A DNA stretch of 64,000 bases from Combretum micranthum (taxonomy: Eukaryota > Streptophyta > Magnoliopsida > Myrtales > Combretaceae): assembly GCA_024138025.1 (NCBI GenBank), contig JAMXBD010000014.1:1-64000 (forward strand), in the 5' to 3' direction. The position numbers and the translations under genes are program-made. Below the pieces are notes generated by a model. The model worked only from the letters and a program-made list of their open reading frames with translations, did not search any database and was not told the DNA's origin. Position 1 is the first letter of the stretch. Each line of letters begins with the position of its first letter. Of this stretch, positions 36,167 through 48,941 are shown piece by piece.

Positions 36167-38230
36167 AAGAATTAACTTGAAGTTATTATATCACATGTGC
36201 ACTTGCAATATGAGAACCGTCTTGCAAGTCAAAGTTTGCAAGACTCTACCTGAATAATTTCTTTACAAACTTCTAATTTACAATTACATTTGTAATATAT
36301 AAAGGAAATTCGAATTCCTTTAGTCCACTAGAACAATAAAGAAGCAGTAAACCCCACCAAACAGTAAAATAGAATAGTAATCTACATTTACAAACTTTAA
36401 ACTAGAATACAACTAATGTAATTCATAATCTAAACTTATTTTACATGAAACAAAGTCTCAACTAACTATACTGTCTATTTAACTCCTATTTTAAACTTGT
36501 CTTCTATCTTCAAAGGATCTTCTCCACATAATCTTAGCTCATTCTTGATGCTTTACTATGCCAGCATAAAAAACTATAGGAATGTGAGCTAATCCACAAC
36601 TCAATGAATAACATAGCCAAACCACATATCAAACAAATGTCAAATAAGTTTTGTTAATAAACATATACAATGCAATACTCAACCGTATGATATGCATAAT
36701 TTGAATGATCAGAATCCAAACTAATGGAGATTTATACCCTCTCTAAAGGGTTAAAGGACTTGCACTGTATTTCATGTCCAGGAGAGACTGAGAACTAAGG
36801 AAGGGAAACTTTCTCAACTCATCGTTATTTATAGAAATACATATTATTAACATAACCTCAAGCTTCCCTTAGAAAGATCTAAAAGGGGAGGATTTCTTTT
36901 GAAACTCTATACATATCACATAATCCCCACTTCACCTTAGAACCTCAGAGATTCCTAAGTATCATCATTGCAAGCCAATCCTCATCGGGAGACATCCTTC
37001 AAGCCTATTTAGATACTATAGAATTGATGACCCTATGATATTCTTTACTAGATTCACTGGATTTACTCGAGCATTACCACATAATAGAAACAATAACACG
37101 TGGCATGAATACCAAATAAATGCAATTGTGTAATGCAGTGCAATGCATGTTTGTTTAATTAAGTAGTCAGATAGTATTAAGTTAATTTATTAAAGCGACC
37201 AATCCATTAACAAACATTCATCAAAAATCTCAATTCAATGATTACAAGCAATGTGTGATCTCTTTTAAATTAATGGATTGTCAACCAAAACAATCACCAA
37301 GTAGCACATGAGTACCTGATCCTCCATGTACAACTAACTGTATTTATATTAAAATATGTGCAACTATATTATAAGCACAAGCAAGGTAATAAGGTTGATA
37401 TTACCCACCTATCATCTAAGTTAAGACAGAGAAACTCCTGGGAAAACCAAAGATTAAGCAGCTCCCCCCATGAAACAAATAATACTCTTTCATCACTTTT
37501 GTAATGTATTCTTTATTGAATTTCAATATTCAAAATCATTTATAATTCATTAATTTATTCTTGATTGAAATATAGTTCTATATTAATTAAACTTATTTGA
37601 TCAAACACTAAATAAGTACCCCGCCATGGCTTCGAAAATCGCCTTGCCAAGATACAAATAGTTCTCTATTTTCTATCAAGTTATTTATTTTCTTTTGTTT
37701 ACTATTATCCATCATAAAGACATCACTATTATTCATCACTTGATAAATATCTCAATGACTTATTAACTTACCTGAAAAACTCATTTTAATAAACACATAA
37801 TGGAAACAACTTATTGCCTTTACTAAACATGGTCTAACACCATCAGATAATGATATACTATTTCTAGGTCATTTACAAACTCTCAGTATATATTAATTTA
37901 ACTTAGCCAAGTTAATTAGACTTAATTAATCTAGTTCATTTTAATTCACTTAGGCTTATTAAGCCAACATGAGCTTAGATTATTAACTAAGTTCATTTAG
38001 GTGTGGTTATGTTACCATTTGAATCAAATATATTCTAGGTCTTGATACTTTTAAAAATTCCAAAAACTTAAAACATGAAAGTTATAGAGCTCTTTTTAAG
38101 CTTTTTATATAGCCTTTTGAATCTCCTCAATCCGAATTCGAATGAGAAAATTATGATCAAATACAAGTTAAGTTGATAAGAAAAAGAAGAATAAGATGAG
38201 CCCTGGTCTCATGTGGGGCGTATCAAGGGT

Positions 38231-38363
38231 GGTGGTGGCCACCTAGCCCCTTGCAACACCCCATATAAAGACTGGTGGCGGCCAACAGCCCTTTACTATG
38301 CCCCATATGGATTCAGTAGGGGGTAGTAGCTACCACGTCCCTTGTTACGCCCCGTATGGACCC
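38231..38363. repeat. GC-rich three-copy diverged tandem repeat, unit about 42-48 bp
   Basis: Units start near 38231, 38273 and 38315. Each runs ggtgg-ggcca(c) then agcccctt or its variant, then acaccccatat / atgccccatatgg / acgccccgtatgg. An incomplete fourth 'ggggcgtatcaa' lies just left. Confidence 0.7.
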
Positions 38364-39000
38364 ATATCACATTTCCCGTTTTCCTTTACTCCATTTTAGC
38401 TAGTTGTCTACTTATTTTATTCGCAAAACTCCACCAAAAATATCTTAACAACATCATACAAGTTCGAAACCATAGCTCACAACATTTCTAAAAATGTTTT
38501 TACCTTCATGGATCAGCAAACCCACTTCATCATCTTCTTAGTTTCATTTATGCACCAATAACCTAAGTTTCCACATCTCTCTTATTCATCAATTTTATTG
38601 CATGCTCAACTCATATTTAGTTCTAATCCATCAGGTACGTAGATATATAACAACATGATAATGAAAACATCTCTACTTACTTGTTTGGTAAATTCAACTA
38701 GCTTGATCTTCATTACTACTACTATTTTCTAGTTATTGTAGCTTCTTTCATGCATGGTTCTCTTCTTTTTTCTTGATTTCATCTCCTATTTCTCTTTTTA
38801 TCTTATTGAAATTTGAGATTTTGGGGTTAAAGATTTGATAGAAAGAAGAGAGGATGAAGGTGAAGGAAAGGAAAAGGAAGAAAACGTATGAGAGAAGAAA
38901 AAAAAAAAAGGAGTGGTAGATTTTCAGAAGGAAAAGGAGAAAAATGATTAAATATAAAGAGGTTTTTAAAGATATTAAGAATAGGAGTTTTGATTTAGGT

Positions 39001-42000
39001 TTTACAAATCATTATCTTATGTTTTAAAAGCAATTGGAAAGAAATTTTAGAATATACATAAATAAAATCAATAGCTTGAATTGGAAATCCAATTTAGAAA
39101 TTAAGTTAGTAAAAACTTGTTATTTAGTTCGGATTTAGGTTTAAGAATTGATATTTATAAAGAAGCAGTTGATTTCAAATTTTATAGAATTAAAAAATTA
39201 GTATTTAGGTTTAATGACTAGATATGACCTTTTTGTAAAATTTAAATGCTTGAATTTTTGAAATTTTGTTTATTTGATAATTGAAAGAAAAATATGTTCT
39301 AATTAAAATTGTTGAGATGATGGTGAAATTTGATGTGTTGGAAAAATAATTAAAGTAAATAGATAAATTGAAGTAAATAGAGTTCAAATTTGATAATCAG
39401 AAAAATTTAAGAAATTCAATTCATGAAATGGATAATTAAAGTAGATAAAAGATTGGAAAGAAGTATTTGAAATCTCAATTTCAATTAAGCCTATTTACTA
39501 ATTTGATTACGTTAATCTATCTATTTATAACCTATAATTCAATTTACTTATTTTAATTAAACTATCTAAGCTTAATTATTATATTACATTCTAAACAAAA
39601 TTTAAGATTAATCATCCATTGGTAGTTGCATAATATTAGCTTTAAATTTTATAATTAAAATTTTTTAATCGTTTTAAGATTTTATTCTCTCACTCATGCT
39701 TTTATCATGTTATTTCGATTAATTTAGATTAAATTTTTATATTATGTTCACTTCCATTATATTTTTGAATTATTTGATAATCTATTATTTATTGAGTTTA
39801 TATTTTATATTTTTGTATTTATTATCAGGTTTGTTTGATATCTCTTCTTGTTTTCCGTTATTTCAAGCGTACTGAAACTTGATATCATTTTGCAATTATT
39901 TTCATATTCTATATTTGTTTATTATATGCATTATATGTTTAGATTGTTTTATTCTCTCTTATTATATTAATTTGGTATTTCTTGTACTTTTGTTTTATAA
40001 AACAACTTAAGATTTAAGTTGTTTAACTTAGTACCATTCTTTTATAATTATTTATTTACTCATCATTTATTTCTTTACTTATCTAGAATGTTTTATTTTA
40101 TAACTTTGATTATTACTATAATCTAGTTAAATCTCATTTTCATTCGTTTATATATATATATATATATATATTTCTAATTTTATCCTTTTTATATTTGTAG
40201 AATTTTATCAATAAGTTATTGAAGAATTTTTTCTTGAAATATAATAATTCAAATGTTTAAACGATCATTTAGTTGTTCATATTTTAATATCCTTAGATCT
40301 TGAAAAAATTAGGAGTGCTTCCAGTGTTTTTTCTTAAAACCTCTTCAAAGCTTTACATCATTTACTTAAAGATTATTATTTTTGAGTTGTAAAATTTGAA
40401 TGATTACATAAGGTACCTTAAATATATACTATATATCTCTTAACATATAGGTTTCAAAACGAGCACAAAGAATGGGAAGATTTATCATATACTTTGCTTT
40501 GTGGAAACATATTCTAATAATTTAAATTAGAGCATATCCCCTAACCTTTAATAATACATACCTAGAACCTAACTAAACATGTCGTGTAGGATACGTTTTC
40601 AATTCTCATAGGATTACTTGCTTGCCTAGGGTTCCTTGTAGCATGATAGACAAAGAGTTATCCTTGTGGGTAAGAACAATGGAATATTTCTAAAGATCAT
40701 CATCCAGCACTCTTGGGCTTTTTTTAAATTTAATTTTTATCAGAATATATAATTTGTACATATGCCTTCTTATGTGTGTATATATAATATATTTTTTTTT
40801 CCAACTTTCTTATGCTATATACATGTTTAATCCCTTCACAAATATGTATGTAGATCACAGGAACCCCTTCAAAAACACACTTCGGATAACTTGGCATGAT
40901 AATTTTACCAGTAACAAAAATAACAATAGAAAAGCACTAAAACAAATTATATTATGCTCATATTTTTTTATTTTTAAATAGATATTTATTAAAAATAACT
41001 ATCGATGAAAAATTAACAATTTTACGTATAAATTGACTAAATAAATATAGTACAAATATAATAAAAATATTATTTAAATAAATTATAAAAATAAATATGA
41101 TATAAATGCCAAATAGATAAGTTTTAATAATTTAAGCTGGTCCTAAATTAAGTTGAAAAGAAAAGAAGAAAAAAAAAAGAAATTACATCAAGAAACGTCA
41201 TTGCCATGCTAGGGGTCCACTACCCATGCCTGGTGGATACTGCTAGGACATGTGATCTCATAGCAGGCCTGCAATTCAGCAGTACCACGTGGCTTACGAA
41301 TTGATGGCAGTTACAATGGGGTCCATCACAAAGTTATGGGCAAAATGATTCAACCAATCATGAGACTTAGAAGTACTTATATGCTTTAAATAAAGGGATA
41401 AAGATTTTGATCGAGTAGATAATAATTATGTACCACAATTTAAAAAAAAAAAAAAAACTAAATTTATACATTATGCCCCCCAATCCAACACATCTCCATG
41501 ATTACAAAAAATAATAAAAAAATAAGTTAGTAAAATAAAGTATGAAAAATTTAAATAGATATAAAATTAATTTTTGTTTAAATTCAAATATCTAATTTTT
41601 TTTATTATAATAAAGGTATCGAAATAGATATTTTTTCCTAAATAAATAATGAAAGTACGGTATGTTTTCGTGAAATTTTTTTCTTTTTTGGTCTTAGTGA
41701 AGTTGTTTATATAGAAAATTTTATTGTTATTTATGTATAATTAGTTGTTTTATGTAGCATATCATACTCTAATTCTAGGCCATGGGAAAAAAATAATATT
41801 AGGCGTTACTTTTCATTTACATGGTCAAGCGATGTATAAAGACCTGTTAAATTTTAATGCAAATTTTCTTCAACAGCATCCCAATTAATAATGTTTTTAC
41901 GAGTTCTTTAAGTGTCACATTAGCATTTTAAAAAAATTTTCTTTTTAAAGGTCTCACTATTTTATTGGTAAAGTTCCTTACATGGATTTCTTTACTTTCT

Positions 42001-42989
42001 TTATATATACACACACTTTATGAGTCTCATTTACTTCTACATAGTATTTTACTTTTAAATAATAATAATAATAATAATATATTTCGAAAGAACTTATTTT
42101 TTTGTATCATTTTCAAAATATCCCAAAAAGTTAAAGGAATTTTCCATGTCCATAAGTTATTTACCTAAAAACCTATGTTAAAAGATCTTGAATGTGAATG
42201 CTCAACTTTAATTTAGGTGTGGATTTACCTTCTTAACTTTTAAGATGTACCTTTTGGATTTTTTGAATTTTCAAAAATTATTATCATTAAAAAAGAACTA
42301 ATATTTTCCGTTAAAACAATTCCAAAAGAATTGTAAATTACTTCCTCAAAACTTTTACTTATATGTAGGTTAATTTTCTAAACTTTTTCTTTATATGGAT
42401 TTATCCTCCAAATGTTTAAATTGTTCATAAAAAATGTTCATTATTTTTAACTATACCAAATATTAAAAATTTAAGAGGTCTAACTATACTTTAAAAGATG
42501 GAAAAGCGAATTCATACCAAGTTAAAAGGTTGAATCTAATTAGCGTAAACAAATCGCTTAACATATCACATATAGCGACCCAGTCTTTATTTCGAGAAAC
42601 AAGGCAATGATGAGTGATAACTTTTATAATTAGTCCTTATACACATATTAACAATATAAAAAGAATTTCGCAGCATTTTTTTCGTTATTTAAAAAAGAAA
42701 ATTGCGTTTTCTTTTACCAAATAAATTTACTAAAACTTTCTACATTCATTACTAAAGCAGGAAAAAACTACGAAGAATATAGAATTATATCGTAGCACAA
42801 TATGTAAAACATATGTGTATATATATGTTTGTGTTTTTAATGGATAATAGTTTACTTTTCAACTAATCGTTCCTGAAAAGAAAAACATAATACATTTGAT
42901 ATTTTATATTTTTTATTGGTTTATTTAAATACTTGTTAAAAGTTTAGAAGATAAATTACATTGATCACGTAAGACACCTCAATTTTACA
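39001..42989. other. No gene seen; microsatellites
   Basis: Very AT-rich. (TA)n at 40149-40172 and (AAT)n at 42057-42080. A slightly GC-richer patch at 41190-41360 contains ccacgtgg-like cacgtgg (about 41287), a G-box-type core, with no gene attached that I can see. Frames at 40754-40981 and 41965-42168 are low-complexity. Confidence 0.45.
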
Positions 42990-44175
42990 ATACATAACAA
43001 GTACTTCCTCCCTTTTCGCCAATGTGAGGTTGACGTGGCACAAATGATGATGTGGCATGACAAATCCTTGCGACGTCATTACAGATTATAATTTTATTAG
43101 AATACTATATTTATATATTAATCAACTAATACTAAAAATTAAGTATATTTTGAACATAAAAATAAAGAAAAAAATGCTAGTTTTTCATTTTTAAATGGCA
43201 ACTGATTTTACATGCCATGGAAATTTATTAACTAAATTAACAAAACATGCAATAAATCAGAAGATTTAAAAAAAAAAAAAAAACCCTAGAACAAACAAAA
43301 ATCTCTTCATCCAAAACAAATTATAGAAAGATATCAAGTTTTGGCATTTTTACACCTGTCTTTTTTCATTAATCTACAAACACTCAATACAAAAGCAAAT
43401 ACATTTCCAAATCATCGTCTCAGTTGCGAAAAAATATTAGATAGGTATTACATGCCATGTGGATATACACGTGGTATATAACTCCTAATTATATACTAGC
43501 ACATGAATAATGTAGTAAGGTACCCTTTTATACGGCTTCGTATTGGCTTTGTTTCGGCATATTCTCAATTGGGCTTATCTATTATGCTTGTAAGATACTT
43601 AATAAGACTCTTAATTGACAAGGAAAGATTGAATCTTTTGTTGTAGAACTTGATTTGGAGAGGTTATATTGAAATGGGTATTTTAAGCAAATGTCATAAT
43701 TGCAAATACATTCCCAAATCATCATCATAGGTATATTTTTATTTGGTTTTTTATTGGCCAGACTTGTTTTGATGTGGTCTCAATTTAGGTTTATATATTT
43801 TGCTTATAAGGTGCTTGACAAAACTCTTTCTAAGAAAAGATGGAACCTTTTGCAATGAAACTCGATTTGAAGAGTTTATATATGAAACGAATACTTAGGG
43901 AGATTTTGTAATTGTCTTTGAGATGAGAAAGAAATGGTGCGAATTTAGTTTCCTTTGGCTATTAATCTATGTGGTGTTCCTGGTTATCCAATTTATTTTA
44001 CTTTTTAATAATTTTTTTTGCCAATTTTTTGGTAAAATAATATAGATGAGATTGCTATGTTTAAATAGTATTATTGTTAATTATGATGCGACAATGGTAT
44101 GTCATGCCATGTAAGCATCTTCACCATGTCGACATCCACATCTGTAAAAGCAAGGGGGGTATTTGTTCTATTCCT
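42990..44175. mobile_element. Non-autonomous element with long imperfect terminal inverted repeats
   Basis: The left end (about 42996-43080: aacaagtacttcctccctt, then ggttgacgtggc, gtggcatgacaaatcctt, gcgacgtc) matches the complement of the right end (about 44075-44175: aacaaataccccccctt, gatgtcgacatgg, catggcatgacat, gtcgcatc). No transposase is seen. The interior carries a tandem duplication. Long inverted ends are typical of Mutator-like non-autonomous elements, but no 9-bp target duplication was resolved. Confidence 0.5.
43395..43905. repeat. Imperfect tandem duplication, offset about 307 bp
   Basis: 'gcaaatacattyccaaatca' occurs at 43395 and 43702. Each is followed by a 'tattgg...tctcaattt/ggg', 'ttataaggtgctt/tgtaagatactt', 'aagattgaatctttt / aagatggaaccttttg' series. 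The first copy holds roughly 95 bp that the second lacks. Confidence 0.6.
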
Positions 44176-44462
44176 AAAAACACTAAAAAATAGGTTTTCC
44201 ATGGATTTTACAAAGTTTGAAAGGATGGTCAAAATAATTTATCAAAATTTAAAATAAAAATGAAACAACTTTTATGAATAATTTGCGAAGAATCTTAAAT
44301 TTTATAAGAACTTAATTATAATCACAAAAACCATAGAAGAAGGTCATTAACTTAGATGATGGTGTTAATACCTCTATTCTACATGTTCTTATTTTAGACA
44401 CGTAGTGATTGACATATACTAACGATATTTAGGCATGATAAAAGATTAATCCACTATGATCC

Positions 44463-44587
44463 CGGGACCATCCAATTAACCATCTAACCATTAAAATAGA
44501 TATAGTAATTATAATACTAACTATTTTAATGGTTTGATTACAGTTGGATATGATATGAACCGTTGGATAATAATGAGACTGGTCCCG
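44463..44587. mobile_element. Short foldback element
   Basis: The ends cgggacca (44463-44470) and tggtcccg (44580-44587) are exact complements. The inner arms aaccattaaaatag (44486-44499) and ctattttaatggtt (44521-44534) are also exact. The loop is AT-rich. No target duplication was seen. Confidence 0.65.
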
Positions 44588-44610
44588 TCAAAATTACATG
44601 CACTTATAAG

Positions 44611-46222
44611 AGCATCTTTATTCTTGTGTTGCTTAAGGAGTAATTTAAAGTGATATGTTAACACTTGAAGTAACTCTCTCTATTAAGCAACTCTCTACTT
44701 TATCTAAGAGAGTTACTAATCTACCTTTTTTTTCTAATTTTTGTGGTTCCTATTTTATTTTATTATCTTAACACAATGTTTATATTTTTTTGGGAAAAGT
44801 ATATTTTTAATTCTCAACGTTTCACTCTTTTTTTTAGTTAAATCCTCATCCTTTATTTTTTTTTTATTTGAGTACTTATCATTTGCAAATGTTAATAAAT
44901 GAATTATTTTCTTAATGTCATTAATTTTTCCATTAGCTTTATACAAGTGGGGCATTTTGATTGGTAAAAAATTATTGATTTAAAAAATATATAAATAAAT
45001 TAAGATAATTTTAAAAATTAATTAAATACAATAAAAAAAACTTTTTTAAATGAAAAAAATTAGGGATTATTTGAAAAGGCATCACAAAAAATTATTTTTT
45101 ATATTTAATAATTATACATTACTTCAACTTGATGCACTTATTTATTCCTATATATGATTAATTAACCAACTTAATTTTTAGTCTTTTTTTTCCGTAATCA
45201 GTGCATTAACGATATATAAGAAATTTTTTCATTACCCCACCACATTCTACACAAACAGGTTTCTTAGGAATGCCTCTACCTCTATTGTCATTGTCTTGCA
45301 AAAATATCAAACGATTACAATAATGCAGAGTCTGACTCTGAAAAGCTGTTAATTGCTATTGCATTGCCTAAATATATATCAGACTTATTTTCCAAATTAA
45401 AGAAAAAAAAAGGAAAATCTTCTTAATGAAACGAAGGATTTTGCAAAATTAATAAGTTGACCAAAAGTTTTATAATAAAGATAAAAAAAAGGATTTCTTT
45501 AGCCTTCATATATTATTTACTTATACTTATATGAAAAAGAATGAATCATTAGTAAAAAGATTCAATGAGCTCCCGGTTGTACTTATTTATTTTGCTTAAT
45601 TTTAAATTTTTGTTCTTGTTTTCCTTTTGTATCATAAGTAATATATATAAATTATTTTTTATATCTAATAATTATAATCAAGACATGTTTTACTTTTTCA
45701 AATAGAAAAAGGGCAATACGTTGACAACTAAAATATAATTTTCCTTTTTTTTTGTAATGCCCTTTCAAATAATCCCTACTTTATTTTTAAAATTTAAAAA
45801 AAAATTTCTTATATTTAATTATTTTTAAAATTATCTTAATTTATTTATATTTTTTAAATTAATAATTTTTTACCAATCAAAATGCTCCACCTGTCTAAAA
45901 CTAACGAAAAACTTAATGGTGTTAAAAAAAAAACTCATTTATTAATATTTGGAAATGTTAAGATTCAAATAGAAAAATAGTGAAAGGTTGAGGATTAAAA
46001 ACTATTTTATATAATGATTAAATAAATGTGAAAGGAGAAGTGGAAGATTTACTTTTTGTAAACATTAAATAAGTATGAAAAAACTTATGAGAGGAGGAAT
46101 ACGAGGGTTGCTTATCATTGCAACTTTACTTTAGTTACTAAATAACCTATTTTATTATACAAGCAACTTTCATATCACTCATATTCCTTAGAGTTTCACA
46201 GGTATCCAAGGATAAAGATGCT
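44611..46222. mobile_element. Large foldback element of about 1.6 kb
   Basis: The termini agcatctttattcttg (44611) and the complement of caaggataaagatgct (46207-46222) match but for one base. A long inner pair of arms, about 44790-45120 and 45650-46025, is inverted and similar along nearly all of its length, including 'gcattttgattggtaaaaaa' and 'agggattatttgaaa'. The centre is unpaired AT-rich sequence. The 66-codon minus frame 44755-44955 is part of the arm and not a gene. No transposase is seen. Confidence 0.65.
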
Positions 46223-46427
46223 TAAACAAGTCCTCACAACATGGAAATACTAATTGAATCTTCCCCGTCAAGTAAAGCTTCATAATTAGTTATTCATTCT
46301 CACTCATATTCCTTTGATTTTTCACCAAGTATACAAGGATAAAAATGCTCCAACACATATTGACAACATCGAAATATTGTTTAATCCTTCCCTATCAAGT
46401 AAAGCATCATAATTAGTTATTCATTCT
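46176..46427. repeat. Tandem duplication, unit 125 bp
   Basis: Copies start with cactcatattcct at 46176 and 46301, and both end ttagttattcattct. About 80% of positions agree by eye. The right terminus of the large foldback lies in the first copy, and an equivalent (acaaggataaaaatgctcc) is present in the second. Confidence 0.8.
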
Positions 46428-48638
46428 CCTTTTTTATAGAATCCTATAAAATTGTATATCAATTGTTACATATTCACTATAGCTATTTCATGAAAACCTT
46501 GGTACACAGGGCGAGGCCGCAGGGGGGAGGGGGGAGGCATTGGTGTCGGCACTTGGTGGCAGTTGCCCTTCCTTTTCAAACCTCTTCCTTTCAGTCACCA
46601 TTCAAAACCTACAATTCCACCACTATTGATATTCATACCTACAAATCTACTTTTATCATCATAAATATGATTTTTGATATATATCTCTCTCATCAACATT
46701 AATTCATTAATATTACGTTTCCATCTTCACAATCTCACGAGAGATCCAGTTTGATTGAACATGATTGTGCCAATATTGAAGTGTCATAGTTTATAGAATA
46801 CGTGGATGTCTTTTCTTTTTCCCTTTTGTTTATTATTTTCATCTCTTTATGGGATTTTGTTCGGTCAGAGTGCTGATTTTTCATTCTCTATGTAAAATTC
46901 ATATTGTAAAAGAGATATTTTAACTCTTAGATGTAAAAAAGATGTGTCCATTTTTTATTGAGTATTTAGATTCCCATCTCTTTATTGTAAAATATTATTG
47001 TTTTGTTAAAGGAATGAAACTGTTTCTAGAAAAAAAAAAAAAGGTATTTAATGTTTTCTCAAAAGTTACCACTATAAAATTTTGTTGTTTTTTAAAAACC
47101 ATAAAAAATACTATTTAGTGATTTATTCATTATCTATCATGTAGAAGAAATATTTTGCTATTAAAATTGGTGTGTAACTAAACATTATAATCGTTATTAA
47201 CTAACGATTCCTTTGTACATTTTGTATTATGTAAACAATATAATAAATATTATGCCACTATTGAATTTATATTAAACTACAATCCAAATCTTCCTTTATT
47301 TCATGTAGTAAGATTAGGGTAATATTAATATGTAATTGTTATTACTAAGAAAGTGAATAGGAGATGTGATATAATTTTGATTTGTTAATTTTTTAGTTAA
47401 ATGAGGATTTTTTTTTAAAATTCAATTCTAACATTGAAATATTATTTATAAGATTAAGTAATAAATAGCTATTTAATATATATTATATTAAAAATTTTAT
47501 CAAATTGCTATTACATTTAATTAAATGTTACAATAACTATTTATGAAAAGAGGTATTTGAATAAGCAATTACATCCTTCAATTGGAGGGAATAGCTATTC
47601 AATTCCTACTTCCTTACCGGTTCAATGTAAAAATAGAATTTTAATGGTTTATTTTTAGTTTTTGTTATAAGTATTATTATCGTAAAAATATTACTTATAT
47701 AAATATTACCTCTCTTTAATAAAGACCGAAAATCATAAATATTTTACATTTATTCTGATAATCATATTATAATAGTTATCACACCTCATTATATTTATAT
47801 CAAATTATAATTTAAAGATGTCTGATTCTCATTTGTATCTGTATTTATATTTATCTTTCAATTTTATATGTAAAAACATTTAATTTATAATTATATTTTA
47901 TCTATATTATATTTATTAAAATTTAACAATTGTATCTGCCATCTAGTAAGTGCCGGATGCCAAACATATCCAAATTGTGATTCCATCCTTATATTCCACA
48001 GGGAAAGGCAAGAAGTCCCCACCTAACGCGCTGATTTTTTAAGATAGAGATGCAAAAGTCGCGCCAAACGGAGCGTCATAATTAATTATTCGTCCTCTTA
48101 TTGACTTTTTTGGGTTCCCTTGGCTGGTAAGGTTTGTTTTGATAGAAGCAGATGTCACGTTGTAGACCGATTCCTACCCGTGCAATCGTCCATCTCATGA
48201 CGCCAAATGGTGGACGTCACTCCCCTACTTCCAGGTAGGCAGCTTCGTCCTTTTGCTTTTTATTTCCAGGGTTTTCGGTTCCTGGTAAGCCTTTGATTTA
48301 CCTTACCTCGAGACCAAGGCACAGATGAAATTAGAAAAAAAAAAAAAAAATCAACTATTAAACCAATAGCGATGGCCAGAAAAAAAAAAACACTCTTAGC
48401 CATAATAAAATAATACACAAAGTAAAGGAAGAAATGAAAACCCACTTGACGACTTAGATTTTACCCGGCCAATTTCCTAGCACTTTCCTTTGTTGATCCT
48501 TTTGTCCTTAGTACGTATTTTTGTCTTTCTCATGGAAATGTGAAATGGGAAATTATTATAAGTCGAAAAAAGTGATCATGATGCTGTAAATAAGAAGATG
48601 GACGAGGAAAAGAAACTTGAAATGATTTTCACAATGCT
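46428..48638. other. No gene seen; one GC-richer patch
   Basis: Mostly AT-rich. About 47990-48250 is less AT-rich and looks like single-copy sequence (tcgcgccaaacggagcg, gtggacgtcactcc), but no gene can be supported. The G-rich frame at 46463-46702 is chance. An A-run lies at about 48334-48350. Confidence 0.4.
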
Positions 48639-48941
48639 TAGGGTCTTGTTCACCGGTTTTCGAATGTTTTGCTACCAGCTTGAAATCGGACTTTTTGAGA
48701 ACGGAAAACTAATGTTTGAATTGTCTGTTTTTCATTTGTATCTGTATCTTTTTTAAAATGATATGTGTAAATATATTCTATTTGTATCTAAATTTTATCT
48801 ATATTTGTTCTATTTGATCTTTTGATGAGAACTGTCAATTTTTTTTTTTATCTATATCTATTTCTTGATAAAAATTTATTAGCAAAAAGTTTGAAAAAGT
48901 GTCTGTATCTACCGAAAAAAAGCCAAAACAAACGGACCCTA
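48639..48941. mobile_element. hAT-type MITE candidate (TAGGGTC ends)
   Basis: The ends tagggtcttgtt (48639) and the complement of aaacggaccctaa (to 48941) are inverted, and both continue into ggtttt/ggcttttt. The TAGGGTC start, T-rich interior and size of about 300 bp fit non-autonomous hAT elements. No matching 8-bp flank was found, so the ends may have decayed. A related 'tttgtatctgtat' phrase occurs at 47835. Confidence 0.45.

Larger units (their letters stand above)
36101..39000 (-). mobile_element. LTR-like remnant on the minus strand
   Basis: No coding frame is seen. On the minus strand, a TATA-like cctctttatatttaatc (about 38950-38966) is followed by a pyrimidine-rich leader and a GC-richer tandem repeat (38231-38363). 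A 'tcattgagttgtggattagctcac' type region follows near 36585-36612, the same order as in the U5 side of Tekay/Del-type LTRs. No clean end or partner LTR was found, so the limits and family are inference. Confidence 0.35.

Noticed and set aside
38342..38356. ttgttacgccccgta as the end of a minus-strand LTR (complement of GGGGCGTAACA)
   Set aside because: It belongs to one unit of a three-copy tandem repeat and the sequence beyond it does not match the other LTR ends.
46463..46702. 79-codon frame with a Gly/Arg-rich stretch
   Set aside because: The Gly/Arg run comes from a short G-rich patch; the rest is low-complexity and there is no upstream support.
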